From Parus major (lineage: Eukaryota > Chordata > Aves > Passeriformes > Paridae), in NCBI RefSeq assembly GCF_001522545.3, contig NC_031769.1, forward strand, positions 133,194,689-133,258,688: a stretch of DNA of 64,000 nt. Reading direction: 5' to 3'. A program made the position numbers and the translations under genes. Under the pieces are notes generated by a model. The model searched no databases. It saw only the letters and a list, made by a program, of their open reading frames with translations, and was not told where the DNA came from. Positions within the stretch are counted from its first letter, which is position 1. Each line of letters begins with the position of its first letter. This document shows, in pieces, positions 39,341 to 51,327 of this stretch.

Positions 39341-42186
39341 TGCTTGAGAGCTGTTATTATGCACCAAATACACAACCCTTCATACTGCTTATTTACTAGA
39401 AACTCTCCTGGAAGTTTTTTTCATGCAAAAAAACTCTCTTAGACAACATCTGACAACGATTTGAGAATAGCAAAGGGCATAGGAAAAGGCACATTTAGCT
39501 ATTTGGAAATAAACTGTGGCATGACATGTCCCCTAATGTCCTTTTGGAATTGACTCTTACAGTCTTAGTTCCTTTTGTGAATATAGTTTGTCATCATACC
39601 AATTATTTACCCATACAAAAAGGAGGAAAACTTGAATGAGTACCTTTTAAGCTCTACTTAGAGCTTATCCATGCTTGTCCTTAGGACTTAAAAGAATCTG
39701 ATCAAACACCCTGAGGATACTACAACAGAAAATGCCATGGCAGACCAGTTACACCATATGAATGTTTGAAAGGTGCCAGTGCAGTGCCCACTGCTGCCAA
39801 CAGAAAGGTTCATACTGACATTGTCAGACACTCTGAATTAATTTTTTAAAAAGAGACAGGTACAAACAAACTAAACATATAAATGGAAGTCAAGAAATAA
39901 AATGCAGGAATACAGAAAAGAGTGATAATACTGAAACTGTGCAGCTAGTTAGGGAAGTTGTCAAAAGCACAGGAGTTGAAATTCCTCAACAAAACTTTAG
40001 TGCAGAGCCAAAGAATGTGTATTTATTTCACTCATGATGACAAGTTCAAGGCATCTACACCACAATAAGATGAGTGTCGAAAGATGAACTGATACAAGCT
40101 GTGCATTTCATCTGAGCAGCGTGGATGCTGCTCTTACAGGAGAGAATCCTTCAGAGAACAAAGTTATTACAGATAGAAAAATCACTGCTGTAATGAAATG
40201 ATGTGCAACCAGAGGCATACAAAAGCTGCTTCTTTTAGGAGGATTTTTTATTTTTAAATTAAAGGCTTTTTCTGTTTTAGAGCTGATAATGAAATTGTCT
40301 ATACTGCTGAGAATCCCCAAGCACATTATTGCTCTGTATTTTATCAGTTCCTTCCCTCTCAAAAGAGGGGAATGCTACAAATAGATACAAGTAGTTCCCA
40401 TTGCATAAGTTTATTTTCAACATGACTTAACACTCAACATCATATTCCTCACTGTATATAACTGGTGACAATCTTTCTGTATTTACAAACTGTATTCATT
40501 AAGTTCAGTAGGGGACTGGAGAGTTTGAATTGGAGGCATAGGAAATTCCAGGAATTCAAGATAAAAGTGAGCACTATTATACACTAAAAGTTCATTTATA
40601 AACTGCTGGATGGCCTCAGCATTCCATCTGGCCCTCCAAACCAGGGGCTGCTATGGGACATTTGGACACAGAGACCAGAAAAATCAATGTTTTGCTGGGA
40701 ATAGGAAAGAGCTCTACTTGTCAACAACAACTTTGGCTTTCATCTTGAGATAAAAATGTAACTGTATCTGTAAAAGTTCTAAGTATTTAAAAGTACATAA
40801 GGAATTATAAGGAATTATAATTATTAAAGAACCCTTTAAACTAAAACTACCAGGGAGTACATGGACTTAATGAAACCTAGTTCTTACAAGAAAATTGTAC
40901 TGGTTTACTGAAATGGGATGTTGAAAGACAACTTTAGCACTATCATTTTTATTGTGAGAATAATTCCTTTTGTTTTAAATTCATATTGTTCTTAAACTCT
41001 AAATTAAACTCATTTCTCATTGAAGTAAGCTTTAGTGCTACAAACTCTTAAGAAATTTTTAAACTTACACTAGTTCTGTTTCTATCCAGTATTTCCACAA
41101 AGAATGACTTATTTTACAATTTCCACTCAGTTCTGTCTCCCAGCAACATCTACTTACAAACATTCACTAAAGCTTTTTAAATCAAAACTACAGATACACA
41201 GGGCAAAAAGGCAATATAAAAAGAAATATTCAACCAGTATCTTTCTTCTGGCATATTTAAATACTGAACTAAAAAAAAAAAGGTATCTTGTTATCTTCTT
41301 GTCATAGAAGAATATTCTAGGCCTTCACTGATGAGACTGGGGATGGATAAAGGGCAAAAGGCTTCCAAAATTCTGATCACCAATTGTATGAAATCTTATA
41401 CTATGTCAGATCTTTAACGTTACTTTTTCTTTCATTTTTTTCATCTCATTCACATACTATGGAGGAATATAAGAAAGACTTCAGATAGGTACACAGAAAA
41501 AAAAAAGACAATATTCCAATGAAATTTATTTATCTACCTATCTTATGAACCATCTGAGAGCTTGCCTAGATTTCATCTCTAATCATTAAATTTAAACCCA
41601 AAGAGGGACAGTCACAAACTCAGCCTATGTTGAATACTATTCACAGGAGCCTACGCATTAAAGGCCTTTTGTACATAGAATGTGAATGCAAGCCTAAGTT
41701 TAGAGTTTTATTTATGACTTTATTATCTTTTCCCTTCATAAAAAAATAAAGCCCATTTAGCTAAAAGAGCCGTAACAACATTGCACTTCAGGGAAGTGTA
41801 TTCCTGTAATTAGTACGAGGAAAATCTGGTACTTAGGGAAATTGGTAAGATTAAAGAAGTTCATGTGAAGGGAATCTCTTTCCCTTTGCTACTAACTGGA
41901 TGGAATTACTCATTCTGTTGAGAGACAATAAAATTATTTTGGAATTTTATAGTAATGTAATAATTAAAATGTGGAAAACAAGCATCAGAAATGTTTTATT
42001 TCATGATCAGGAACAAGTTATAAAACTAAGAAAAAAACACATGCTTTAAATTGACCTAGAAAAATGCCATTTCAAAAGTATTCAGTCAGTGCATTGGTAT
42101 TGAGACACAAATAATGAAATCAGTAAAAATTATAGACTTAAATCTCATGTGCTCTACTACCTTAACAACAAAAACCCCAAACCTTC

Positions 42187-42204
42187 TCATTTGTTAACAA
42201 ATGA
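42187..42204. other. Perfect 18-base palindrome centred on GTTAAC
   Basis: The bases 'tcatttgttaacaaatga' equal their own reverse complement. The core GTTAAC resembles half-site pairs of HNF1-type homeodomain factors, but no function can be inferred. A perfect palindrome this long is mildly unusual in 64 kb of random sequence. Confidence 0.6.
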
Positions 42205-45200
42205 AAGCTGGGGTTCTGAAATCATCCCATGCTGAGTAAAAGGAAGCTGAGGTTTTTAAAATATCATGGAACCTTTAAAAAGTTACGAAGACAGAAAGAA
42301 AAACTAGACAATATACACTCATTAGCTACTTAAGCAGCTATTTGCAAAGCATGTTTAAATCTTTGGAGGAAATACTAGAAAAACATGCAAAGTATTACTA
42401 TTAGAAGATGTTAAAGCAGATGTTCCCCAACAATTTGTCACAAAAATTTAAAATATTTTATTAAGTTCATTTATTTTTTCAACAGTCTTTGAAGTACAGA
42501 GCAACATTTTTTAAGAGCTGTGATTAATAGGCATACTGTTTTATTTGGATTGTTTTGTAAATCATGTGGGGCTTTTTTCTGTTCCTGTAATGTGACAGTT
42601 TAACTCCTCTCTGATGTCAGAACAAACTGGAAAAAAAATCCATAAATAAAGAAAACTCTCTTTGGGCTTGTAAATCACAAAGAATACAATGGAATGATGC
42701 ACATCAGGAAAAACTGTAGGTGGTTTCACACTTACTTTCTGTTCCAAAGCCTCATGGCTGGAATTATATTACTTAATTGGAAATAAGGTTCTTACACCCT
42801 TATTAACACACAAAACTTATTTAAATATTGCAATGTGATTATGCTGGACATGTCCAAGTGAACGTGATACATGTAGAGTACATTGTACTGTGTTGGCCAT
42901 GGGCATCTCCTGAGCAATTAACCAACTTTTAGTGGTTTATTGAGTTTGGGGAGCCAGTTCTCCTGGAATGTCTGAGTCCAGAGGCAGTAGGAGAAGTTTT
43001 CTGAACCAACCAACCGATCTTGATGCACCATCCACTCTGGACATGTTTATAATTCCTGAAACAGATTCCTTTAGATCATTTCCCCTGAACATCGATATAG
43101 AATAGCCACTAGCACTAGAACTCGATGAGTTTTTATTTCATAGATTTCCTGATGCCAAGAAAAGCTATTTGTCTTATACAGGAACTGAAGGGAAAGTGTG
43201 TCAAAAAAGTAATTTATCATTAAGTTTTTTAATAAATGCCTTGTTTTTTTTTGGTTTTTTTTTTACCATCCAAAATGACTTTAACTATTGAAAAACCCCA
43301 CAATTTTTTCCAAAGTACTGAGTCTTCAAATTAAACTTTTCTGTCAATTTACAGTTGGAACTTAGTGTGTCTTAAAATTGCCATATATTGTCCCCAGACA
43401 TGACATAAGCATGACATTTATTCTCAGAGCTCTAGCTAACAAGGAGTTAAACAGATACAATGAATGTATGTATCAATTACACTAATTATCATTATTACTA
43501 AAACCTGTGCTAAATCTAGTGACTATTCTATCCCTAGTTCCCTGAATTTGAAAAGGAGAATATATTTATTTTCATCAGTAACATGAAACAGCTTAGCCAT
43601 ATCTTGACAGTATTACTAGAGTTTTCTTATCCTTTTCTGAGTCCTCTTTACAATACTTTCCCTAAAGTGTCTGAAGTGTACTGACTCTTCTATTGAACAG
43701 GTTCCTGTGAGAGTGGAACAGCAGGCTGAAAAATTGCCAAATATTCTGCATTTGCATTCTTTTTGTCAGCAGAAATCCTGGGTCCTGAAAAGTTATGGTA
43801 AATTAAAATCTTTGTCTGCTGTTCTGCAAACAGAAGAAAGAGAACAGTGCTTTTAATGACCTACTGGTAAGTCAGTTGAGGTCACAATATTAATTAACAA
43901 AATAGCTAACACCTGTGAGTGGCTAATTCAATGACCAGGAACACAGAAAAGCCAGAAAATCTTTATTTGCAGAAATATTCATATAGCTGTACAGAGCTAA
44001 TTTATTTAGCCAGGCACCTATGAAACTGTTAATTATTCAAAAGCTGGAAAGTTGTGAGAGGGAAAAAGCCTCCAAGTGCATTTCACACTCATGCACTGCT
44101 AGGAGTTCAGAATACACTAATTTGGAAAACATGTCTAAAACCCAAAGGGGTGGCTACCCTCATGTGTTCTGCCTCTCTATGAAAGTTCACTGACATTATG
44201 GAGGAACATAAGAAGTCCCAGAATGTGCTTAGATGCTGTATTGTCCAGCACCCAGTGTAAGTTTTAAGGGTGCACCGATACAGGCCCAAAGGGGTTGACT
44301 TTACTCTTTCAAGTACCTCCTATAAAGTACCTACACTGGGGATCCCAAGCCAACTGCTGACAGATTATACCCTGGAAACTGAGATGCTTAACCAGTGACA
44401 TCATTTCAGTGATTTTATGAATAATCATATAATTGTTGCTGTGTTTTGCTTCTTTAATTCTACATTTATTTTTATTATTATTACATAAAGGATATTTAAA
44501 GGATATACTTGGATGAAAAGCTCCACTAACAGTGATTTCCCTTGTGTCAATGTAAAATGTATTTTAAGTCATATTTTTTTTCTTTTGGGGACTAGTTACC
44601 TTCTAAAATAAACTTTTCTAAAAATTCTGTAAGTGTTTAAATGAGTATTTGCATGTTCCAGTTTATTCTGTGCATCTGGGATCTCTTTAATCAGTCATTT
44701 TTATATGAGACCATATGGAGAAATGATAGTCTTGTTCACACAACACTGTATTAAAAAGAATGCATATGTTTTCTTCGTGAATTAAAAGGGCCTAGGGGTG
44801 ATGGAATTGACTGCATGGTCTGGTTACTTGAAGTTTAACAATTCTTGCTATTCACAGCTGTCAGTGTTGCATGCAAGTGTTATATTCCCCTTGTTTCCCA
44901 ACTCTGTACTTTTTCTAAGATCAATACAGGTTAAAGGATTTTGTAAGACATACAGCTGGTAATCAACTACCTATGATTAAAGAAGTTTCATAAGGCACCA
45001 GATATTCTAATTCCTTTAATTCTTCATTTGCATAACAGTTTGTTTTTTATATTTTCCCTATGAAATTTAAAACTGTAATGTAAGTAAAGGAAAAAGTTTC
45101 ATTTACTAAATAAAATTTTCTGTTCACTTCCATAGTAAATTTAAGCCTGGAACTACAAGAATTAGCTATTGCTTAGGGAGCCCAAACAATTCCAACAACT

Positions 45201-45437
45201 GTAGCTTCAAAATATGGTCCAATCTGGAAAAATTTTTGCTGTATCCTAACCCTGAACATCAGCCTCACCACCCTATTTCCAAAGACCCAACAGGAAAGGG
45301 GAAGACAGAGAGACCTGCATGAGGAGAGACCAGAGCATAACAGAACCTTCTCAGTATCAGTTTGGCAGCAAAAGGGAAACAGCAGAAATTTCAGCAGTGT
45401 TTGCCAGCAGATTTCCTCTATTGTTAAATCTCATCCT

Positions 45438-45502
45438 GGGATGGATGAAAGGATAGATGAATGAGTGGATGGATGAGTAGACAGATTTTTTTTTTTCCCC
45501 CC
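45438..45502 (+). repeat. Degenerate (GGAT/GATG)n repeat followed by a T/C run
   Basis: Imperfect GGATGGAT, GATAGATG and GAGTGGAT units span 45438-45482. Eleven Ts (45486-45496) and six Cs (45497-45502) follow. It is simple sequence. Confidence 0.85.
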
Positions 45503-46115
45503 AACAGAAATCTCTAATAGAAACATCAAAAATCTAGTTAAGTTCTAACTCCATGGAAAGTTGAGAAGTGACAACAGCTTTATTTAATTTCCTCTGTTGC
45601 CTGGCACGAAATTCTGACAATGAGTTTGAATTGCAGGAAAACAAGATTGGAACTATGGACTCCTTTCTAGTGTTCCATGTTATGCTCAAGAAGAACAATG
45701 GTTTTGCTTTTAAAATAATAAGTTTTTGCTCTAGTAATGGGGAAGATCATTGCATTTTCACATCAGATTCATGTTTCAAATGCTATAGCTGCAAATGTTT
45801 GTGGAGCCTGAACCATATGACTTTTCCCATTTGGGTATTAAGTCATTCACAGAACTCAGCAAAGAAACCCTTTGTAGCAAAATAATAGCATATTTTTATA
45901 TTTTCTCCTAGAAGTGACAAGAAGAAGTAGGGGGGGAAATTGTGTAATTGTTCCTTTAAGCAATATGTAGAACATCAAATGCTTTCCATTTAACATGTAA
46001 TATTTCCAGCTTTTTCCACTGTTGAACAAATACCTAAGAAAAAAGATTTCCTATGAGTAACATATCATTAAAATGAGATGTCCTTGAAAAATTCTGCTAG
46101 CTTTTACAAATGAGC

Positions 46116-46241
46116 AAAAAAGAAAAAAAAAAAGGGAAAAAAAAGAAGGAAAGGGAAAGGGAAAAGGGAAAGGGAAAAGGGAAAAGGGAAAAGGGAAAGG
46201 GAAAAGGGAAAAGGGAAAAGGAAAAAGGAAAAAGAAAGAAA
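46116..46241 (+). repeat. 126-base homopurine (GGGAAAA)n tract with G-quadruplex motif
   Basis: Every base from 46116 to 46241 is A or G. Within it, ten GGG runs at 46153-46215 are separated by all-A loops of three or four bases, satisfying the G3N1-7 quadruplex pattern several times over. The homopurine strand with near mirror symmetry can also form intramolecular triplex (H-DNA). The antisense open frame of alternating Phe, Pro and Leu through it is an artefact. Confidence 0.95.
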
Positions 46242-46576
46242 TTTTAAAAATGAAAATTACCAGAGCTGAAGAAAAATAGAAAAAGCCAAACCCAGCAGAC
46301 AAACAAGAGATTTGAGTTCTGAAAGTCATGACACCAGCAAGGACTCACAAGTATCCTCATGTGGAGCAGTCAGAGTACACTGTTGGAAATGGATCTTACA
46401 TCACCCATGCAAGGGCTATACTGAATCAACAGTGCACTGAGACTGGAACATTATAAGTGTCACTTTATGCTTTTGTTCATTTGGTGTCCACTCTACTATC
46501 ACCAATTCTCCAGTTATATTGTAAGTACAATATTGTTTATGTAAGAATTGGTTTCTCTAACATGTCTTCTGATGTA

Positions 46577-46708
46577 GATTCACAGAACAGTCTGAGTTGG
46601 AAAGGACCCACAAGAATCATCAAATCCAACTCTTAAATGAATGACTCATGCAGGGAACAGCCCCTTGGTTCTACTAACACCATGCTCTAAACAACTGAGC
46701 TAATCTCA
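46577..46708 (-). mobile_element. TguSINE1-like SINE: tRNA-Ile-derived head with CR1-type tail
   Basis: Read on the plus strand, 46577-46637 is a CR1-like terminus in reverse ('gattcacagaacagtctgag', 'ttggaaaggacccacaagaa', 'tcatcaaatccaactctta'). It is followed at 46638-46708 by a degraded reverse complement of tRNA-Ile ('tgactcatgcagggaacagc', 'ttggttctactaacaccatg', 'ctctaaacaactgagctaat'). On the minus strand this gives a head with the A-box-like 'ttagctcagttg' region, an Ile anticodon-arm remnant and then the CR1 tail. That is the organisation reported for TguSINE1 of zebra finch, mobilised in trans by CR1. The copy is diverged and not a functional tRNA gene. Confidence 0.8.
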
Positions 46709-47565
46709 GGATGTGAGTAGCACAAAACATCATGAAAGGCTATTGAAGATCATATTTTGTGGGTTTTCATTTACTCCTATAAACACAAAAATTAGAGCCA
46801 GCTGCCAGATTAGTTGAAATTAAAAGGTTGCATATCACTTTTATGTTATAAATAAAGCCAGGGGTTTTTTTAAAAGAAAGAAAGCAGCAAGTTATTCCTT
46901 GAAGACTTTGTGGAAGATTTATTGCAAATGCACAAACCAAATTCATTTAATGCAACCACAGTTGAGATGCAGTATATACTGTTTCATTTCTCATACAGCT
47001 AATTCTGGCAGATACTAATTATCCACCCCAAACCTACACGTGTCCTTAATTTTCTCTTTGTCTGTAAAGCTGATATGATTGCCAGTAATAAATCTCAAAC
47101 ACAAACATTTTAAATATATTTCATTATTATGATTAGGTACAACACAGTTTTCCATACCTTGTGTTTAAAATACAAATCTACTATTCTTCCAAGTTATTTT
47201 GAAATTTTCTTTCTTATCTTGATTTTTCTCTTAAGAAAGGCCCAGCTTGGTAATGTTTTGTGAGACCAGATGCATTTCTAACATGAAAACAATAACACAC
47301 AAAGCTGAAATCACTGAAGACAAAATTAAACAAAACGAGTACAGATTGATTCAGCTGCCTTTGGCTGGGATGCTGTTACCTCTGCATGTAGCTGCCTCAT
47401 TGGGAAAATATTTGCCAGTATAATCTGGTAATAGATTACACACCAGCACTAGCTGTATTCTAGCAATGAGGTGATTTTTACAGATCACTTATCTTCAAGC
47501 TGTCAACAAAGCAATGCCTGCAGCAGTGCCTTCCTTCCCTGGCTTCATGAGGGCTCTCGAGCCAT
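46709..47565. other. Unannotated intergenic DNA
   Basis: No gene or repeat is recognised. From about 47500 onward base composition rises toward the GC-richer minisatellite region. Confidence 0.55.
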
Positions 47566-48111
47566 TTGTGCAATGGAATTTTCTCACGTTTCTGCTGCAA
47601 AGACCTTAAACAATCCTACTCTGACCCCACCACTTGTCCTTCTGGCACCTGCTTGCAGCGTGCTCTTCTGTCCCAGCAGAAGGTGTCTGTCCAAGCGGCA
47701 GCAGGACAGCACCCAGGGCCGTGGGGGAGATCTGGCGAAGGAATGCAGCACGAAAAGACTTCTCTGCAGCAGGAAAAGGCTTCCCTGCAGCAGGAAAAGG
47801 CTTCTCTGCAGCAGGAAAAGGCTTCCCTGCAGCAGGAAAAGGCTTCCCTGCAGCAGGAAAAGGCTTCTCTGCAGCAGGAAAAGGCTTCTCTGCAGCAGGA
47901 AAAGGCTTCTCTGCAGCAGGAAAAGGCTTCTCTGCAGCAGGAAAAGGCTTCCCTGTCCTGCAGCACCTGCCCAGGCTGCGCGGTGCCCGCTCCGGAGACC
48001 TCAGGCTGTTCTGATCCGTGGAGGAGTGTCCTGGGAAGTTTCAAAGAGTCTGTGCAAGGGAGCAGAGCAAAATATGCAGAAAAGAGACTTGTTGTCTTTC
48101 AGAATGCTTAA
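47566..48111 (+). other. Hypothetical 181-codon open frame containing ten heptapeptide repeats
   Basis: ATG at 47566 opens 181 codons to a stop at 48111. Residues about 60-129 are ten copies of a seven-residue unit: one diverged MQHEKTS, then nine identical LQQEKAS. The flanks (MCNGIFSRFCC... and ...AKYAEKRLVVFQNA) match no family that I know. The repeat is helix-prone and charged, but its leucine/alanine spacing is not a canonical coiled-coil heptad. Three other frames, including one of 241 codons on the same strand and one of 142 on the opposite strand, are also open because the DNA unit is 21 bases and lacks stops. Openness is therefore weak evidence for coding. No promoter, splice or poly-A arrangement is evident. 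It may be non-coding. Confidence 0.2.
47743..47952 (+). repeat. 21-bp minisatellite, ten tandem copies
   Basis: The unit is 'ctgcagcaggaaaaggcttc' plus a final T or C, starting at 47743, 47764, 47785 and so on every 21 bases. The first copy has three differences (atgcagcacgaaaagacttct). The other nine are identical except at the last base, which reads C,T,C,C,T,T,T,T,C in order. Every unit from the second on carries a PstI-type CTGCAG. Partial look-alikes ('cctgcagcagtgccttcctt' near 47517 and 'cccagcagaaggtgtctgtc' near 47671) suggest the array grew from locally similar sequence. Near-identity indicates recent expansion or gene-conversion homogenisation. Confidence 0.97.
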
Positions 48112-49394
48112 CAAACGTGCTTTGATTTTACGTCTTGGTGCTATCCATCCACCAGTTGTTTCTGGAAACATGAGTATCCACGAACTGTATAGCTGAGAGG
48201 ATTTCCAAATTTGAACAGTATCTTCTCACTAGGTCATATCTAAGCTTGTCCCTGAAGTAGACAGAGTATTTGGAATATTTTATTTATTCTGGCTTGAGTC
48301 ATAACACTTGTCTTCCTTCTCTTGATGCCTGCCAAGGCTTTTCTCTTGCTTAGAACCAGGTTTTCTGTTCCTTCTCTCGTTGCTTCTGGACTGCTGCTTC
48401 CCATCTATTTTGTCCTTTCACGCCTCTGTAGGAAATTTCTACAGCTCTGGAAACCTTGATTTTCTGTGGCTCTCTTAACAACTTCCACGGCAAGCTGATC
48501 GCCTTGGGCTCTGGCTTTTGGTTATTTCTGGCATGGGATGGAAGGAATGACATTATCTCCTCAGTTTTGCCTAGCATTTTTGAAAAGGAAAATACAAAAG
48601 AAGCATCCTTAAACAAAGATTTTTTTATTGTTTGATGCTAGATTTTTTTCCTGCTGTTGACTTTCATATGTCCATGACATTGAAAAATGGACAGGAAAGA
48701 AAGGTATTTAACTTTTCTCTGGCTCTTTTCTATTTCCTCAAGTACATTTCTCCATGAAAACTCCATTTTTCCTGTTACCTACTAGTGTATCCTTAATGCA
48801 CAATTATTGTTAACTTAGAGCAGCCAATGTCCTTAGTCTTGTCTAAGCTCAGAAGAGAAGTTTTTGTGATACATATGATATGTGTTACCTGTGCACTCCC
48901 CTGTGTTATCAGAATGAACAAAGTTTGGGCAAAAGCTAAGAGGGCAGAAAGCAAGGCAAGAGCATCAGCTTCAGCTTTCTGTAGACAGCTCTCAGTGCCA
49001 GGCTGCCAAAAAGACACTCATCACTTTAAGGAGAAAAGCAATCTTTTTTGATTTACATCTGTATTTAGGTTTTGAGTTTGGAAATGGAATTGAAGTTTAA
49101 GAGGGATGTAAAGTTATATAAAAGGCTTTTCCTTCACCCATCATTTTTTTCCTTAATTATAGGAGTACAGAAGTCTCATTAGCTAGTACTAAGGTAGTAG
49201 GACTGTAGATGAATCAAAGGACTTAAAATAGACAAATCTTACCAAAAAAATTAAAAAAAGGAAATACTATAATTTTGCTACCATGTATGTATGCAGTAAG
49301 CAGTACAAGGTACATCTACACACTGTTCCAAGTATTTTTGTTACCACAGGAGAAAGATCAAGGTCAAGAGAGAGCAGGATTACGTGATGTAATA
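48112..49394. other. Unannotated intergenic DNA
   Basis: No gene or repeat is recognised. Opposing open frames of 74 codons at 48793-49051 overlap and look like chance. Confidence 0.55.
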
Positions 49395-50757
49395 CAGTAT
49401 GATCACAACCCTTGACTTCAGGAGAGCAGACTTTGGCCTCTTCAGGGATCTTCTTGGAGAAGTATCATGTGGTACTGTCCTGGAGAGAAGAGCAGTCCAG
49501 GAGAGCTGGCTGATTTTTGAGGATCATCTCTTCCAAGTTCAAGGCTGGCTCACCCTCATGTTCAGGAAATCAAGCAAAGGCAGTTTGCAGGAGTTCTGCA
49601 TGGATCAACAAGAACATCTTGACAAAACATAAGTATAAAAGGAAATCAAAGAGGAGGTGGAACCAAGAACAGGTAAAATAGGAGGAATACAAAAAGAGTC
49701 TGAGCTTGCAGAGATGGGCAAGACAAACACTCCTAAGAGTTAAATCTCATGAGCCATGTAAAGAGCAGGGAGAAAGCCTTCCACCAATTTATCAGTAGCA
49801 AAATGAAGATACAATTAGGAGAAACATAGACCCACTTCTGAATGCAATAGGGGTCCTGGTGACAAAGGGCATGGGATCAAGGTGCCTAATACCTTATTTG
49901 CACTGGTAAGTCCAGCTTTCATGAATCCAGGCCCCTGGGGCATATGGGAATGTCTGGAGCAAGGAAAACTTACCCATGGAGGACCAGGTTAAGCAACATT
50001 TGATCTAATGGCATATGCCAGTTCATGGGATGTGATGGGAAGCACCAATAGATGAAAAACTGAGAAGTTTCCTGAGGACCAAAAGAAAATATATGTGGAA
50101 AATACTTTCTGGAAGAAAGTAAATGTCACTCCACTCTTGAGAAGGTGTATCTGGGGACTTGCAGCTTATCCAGACTTACATCAGTTACTGAGAGGGTGAT
50201 GGAGCAAATAAACCCTATAACTGCTGCAAAACATTTTAAGGACATAAAAGGAAGAAGTTAACATGGGTTTATGATGTGAAAATCATGCTTGTCCAACCTG
50301 AAACCTTTCCACAATGAGTGGTTCTATGGGCAAGAGGATAGCAATGGATGTTGTGACTCCATTTAGTGTGGTAAGCTTGTTGAGCATGAGTCAGGAACGT
50401 GCCTTTGCACCAAAGGATGTCACCAGCATCATGTTCTACTACCTCAGGAAAAGAACCAACAACAGATTGCCAGAGGTGATTGTGCCACTCTATCCAGCAC
50501 TCATGAGGCACATCCTGAGAACTGGCCTAGCCTGCAAAGGAGTAAATGAGCATAGAGTGTGAATCCAGTGAAAGGACATTTATAGGAATATAAATATGTG
50601 ATTTTGGGGGTTGTACACTGCAGGCCAGGGATTGGACTTGCTATCCTTTTGTGTCCCCTCCAGCTCAGGATAATCTATGATGGTGGTTGTATTAGAGGAT
50701 GTCCAGAGATCCCTTCCAACCTCAACTATTCCTTGGTTCTGTGATTCTGTTCTTAAG
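49395..50757 (+). mobile_element. CR1 LINE fragment: ORF2 linker, RT remnants and 3' end
   Basis: It starts with the conserved linker between the endonuclease and RT ('gacttcaggagagcagactt', 'tggcctcttcagggatcttc', 'gaggaggtggaaccaagaac'). It continues through 'gggatcaaggtgcctaatac'-type middle text and the RT landmark 'ggtttatgatgtgaaaatca' / 'tgcttgtccaacctg'. The C-terminal 'ttgtgccactctatccagca' / 'ctcatgaggcacatc' block follows. The end 'cagagatcccttccaacctc' / 'aactattccttggttctgtg' is a CR1 terminus. A second terminus-like piece (about 50622-50680) precedes it, so two CR1 tails may be juxtaposed. Frames are broken throughout; the copy is dead and 5'-truncated. Confidence 0.9.
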
Positions 50758-51327
50758 TCTATCTCCCTGTTTTTGCAAATGAAAATTTCAAATCTTACAG
50801 TCCATTTGCATCTTGGAAATGTAAAAGATTTCTAATACTCTCACAAAACTAAAAATCCATGGCCAGCTGAGAGTAACTACTGAGAAACAAAGGTATAACT
50901 GTAAAGTAAATGTTCTCACCAGCACTTCTAACTGGGATATTATGCTTCTCTTCTTTAAATACATATCTGGGAAATATGAGATCCTGGATACCCTGGAAGC
51001 AGTATAAGTAATATTTCTTTAGGAACACATGATGGCAACTTATGTTGAACTCTCATAGCTTAACTAAAAACAGTTAAATAAAGGAAACTGTGCTATATTT
51101 AATTTATATTTGATTTTTGTAAACATTTTGGTTTTAGCAGTAGGGCTTTCTTTCCCACAATGTAGATCAAGCAATAAAATATTAATTGGTGAAAAAAAAA
51201 TCCAAGTTAGAATTTATTCAGGATCTCCTTAAATCTAATCTTAACCAAAATATAAAAATAGCATATTAAGTATCATATCCATAACATTAAACTAGATTGT
51301 CTTGCAAAGAATATTCAGCTCAGTTGA

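Larger units (their letters stand above)
39341..46115. other. Unannotated AT-rich intergenic DNA
   Basis: No gene or interspersed repeat is recognised. Minor features are a tandem 'aaggaattat' doublet near 40799-40818, an 18-base perfect palindrome at 42187, T-rich runs near 43243-43264, and a degenerate GGAT tetranucleotide repeat at 45438. Confidence 0.55.

Noticed and set aside
46051..46329. 92-codon Phe/Pro/Leu frame on the minus strand
   Set aside because: It is the complement of the homopurine tract, pure simple sequence.
46638..46708. A tRNA-Ile gene
   Set aside because: The tRNA-like part is degraded and fused to a CR1 tail, so it is a SINE head rather than a functional tRNA.
47471..48196. 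241-codon frame with KRLLCSR repeats and 142-codon antisense frame with REAFSCC repeats
   Set aside because: They are alternative readings of the 21-bp minisatellite. In the forward one the variable base changes the residue (Leu/Pro), which argues against coding; the antisense one has no start context or support.
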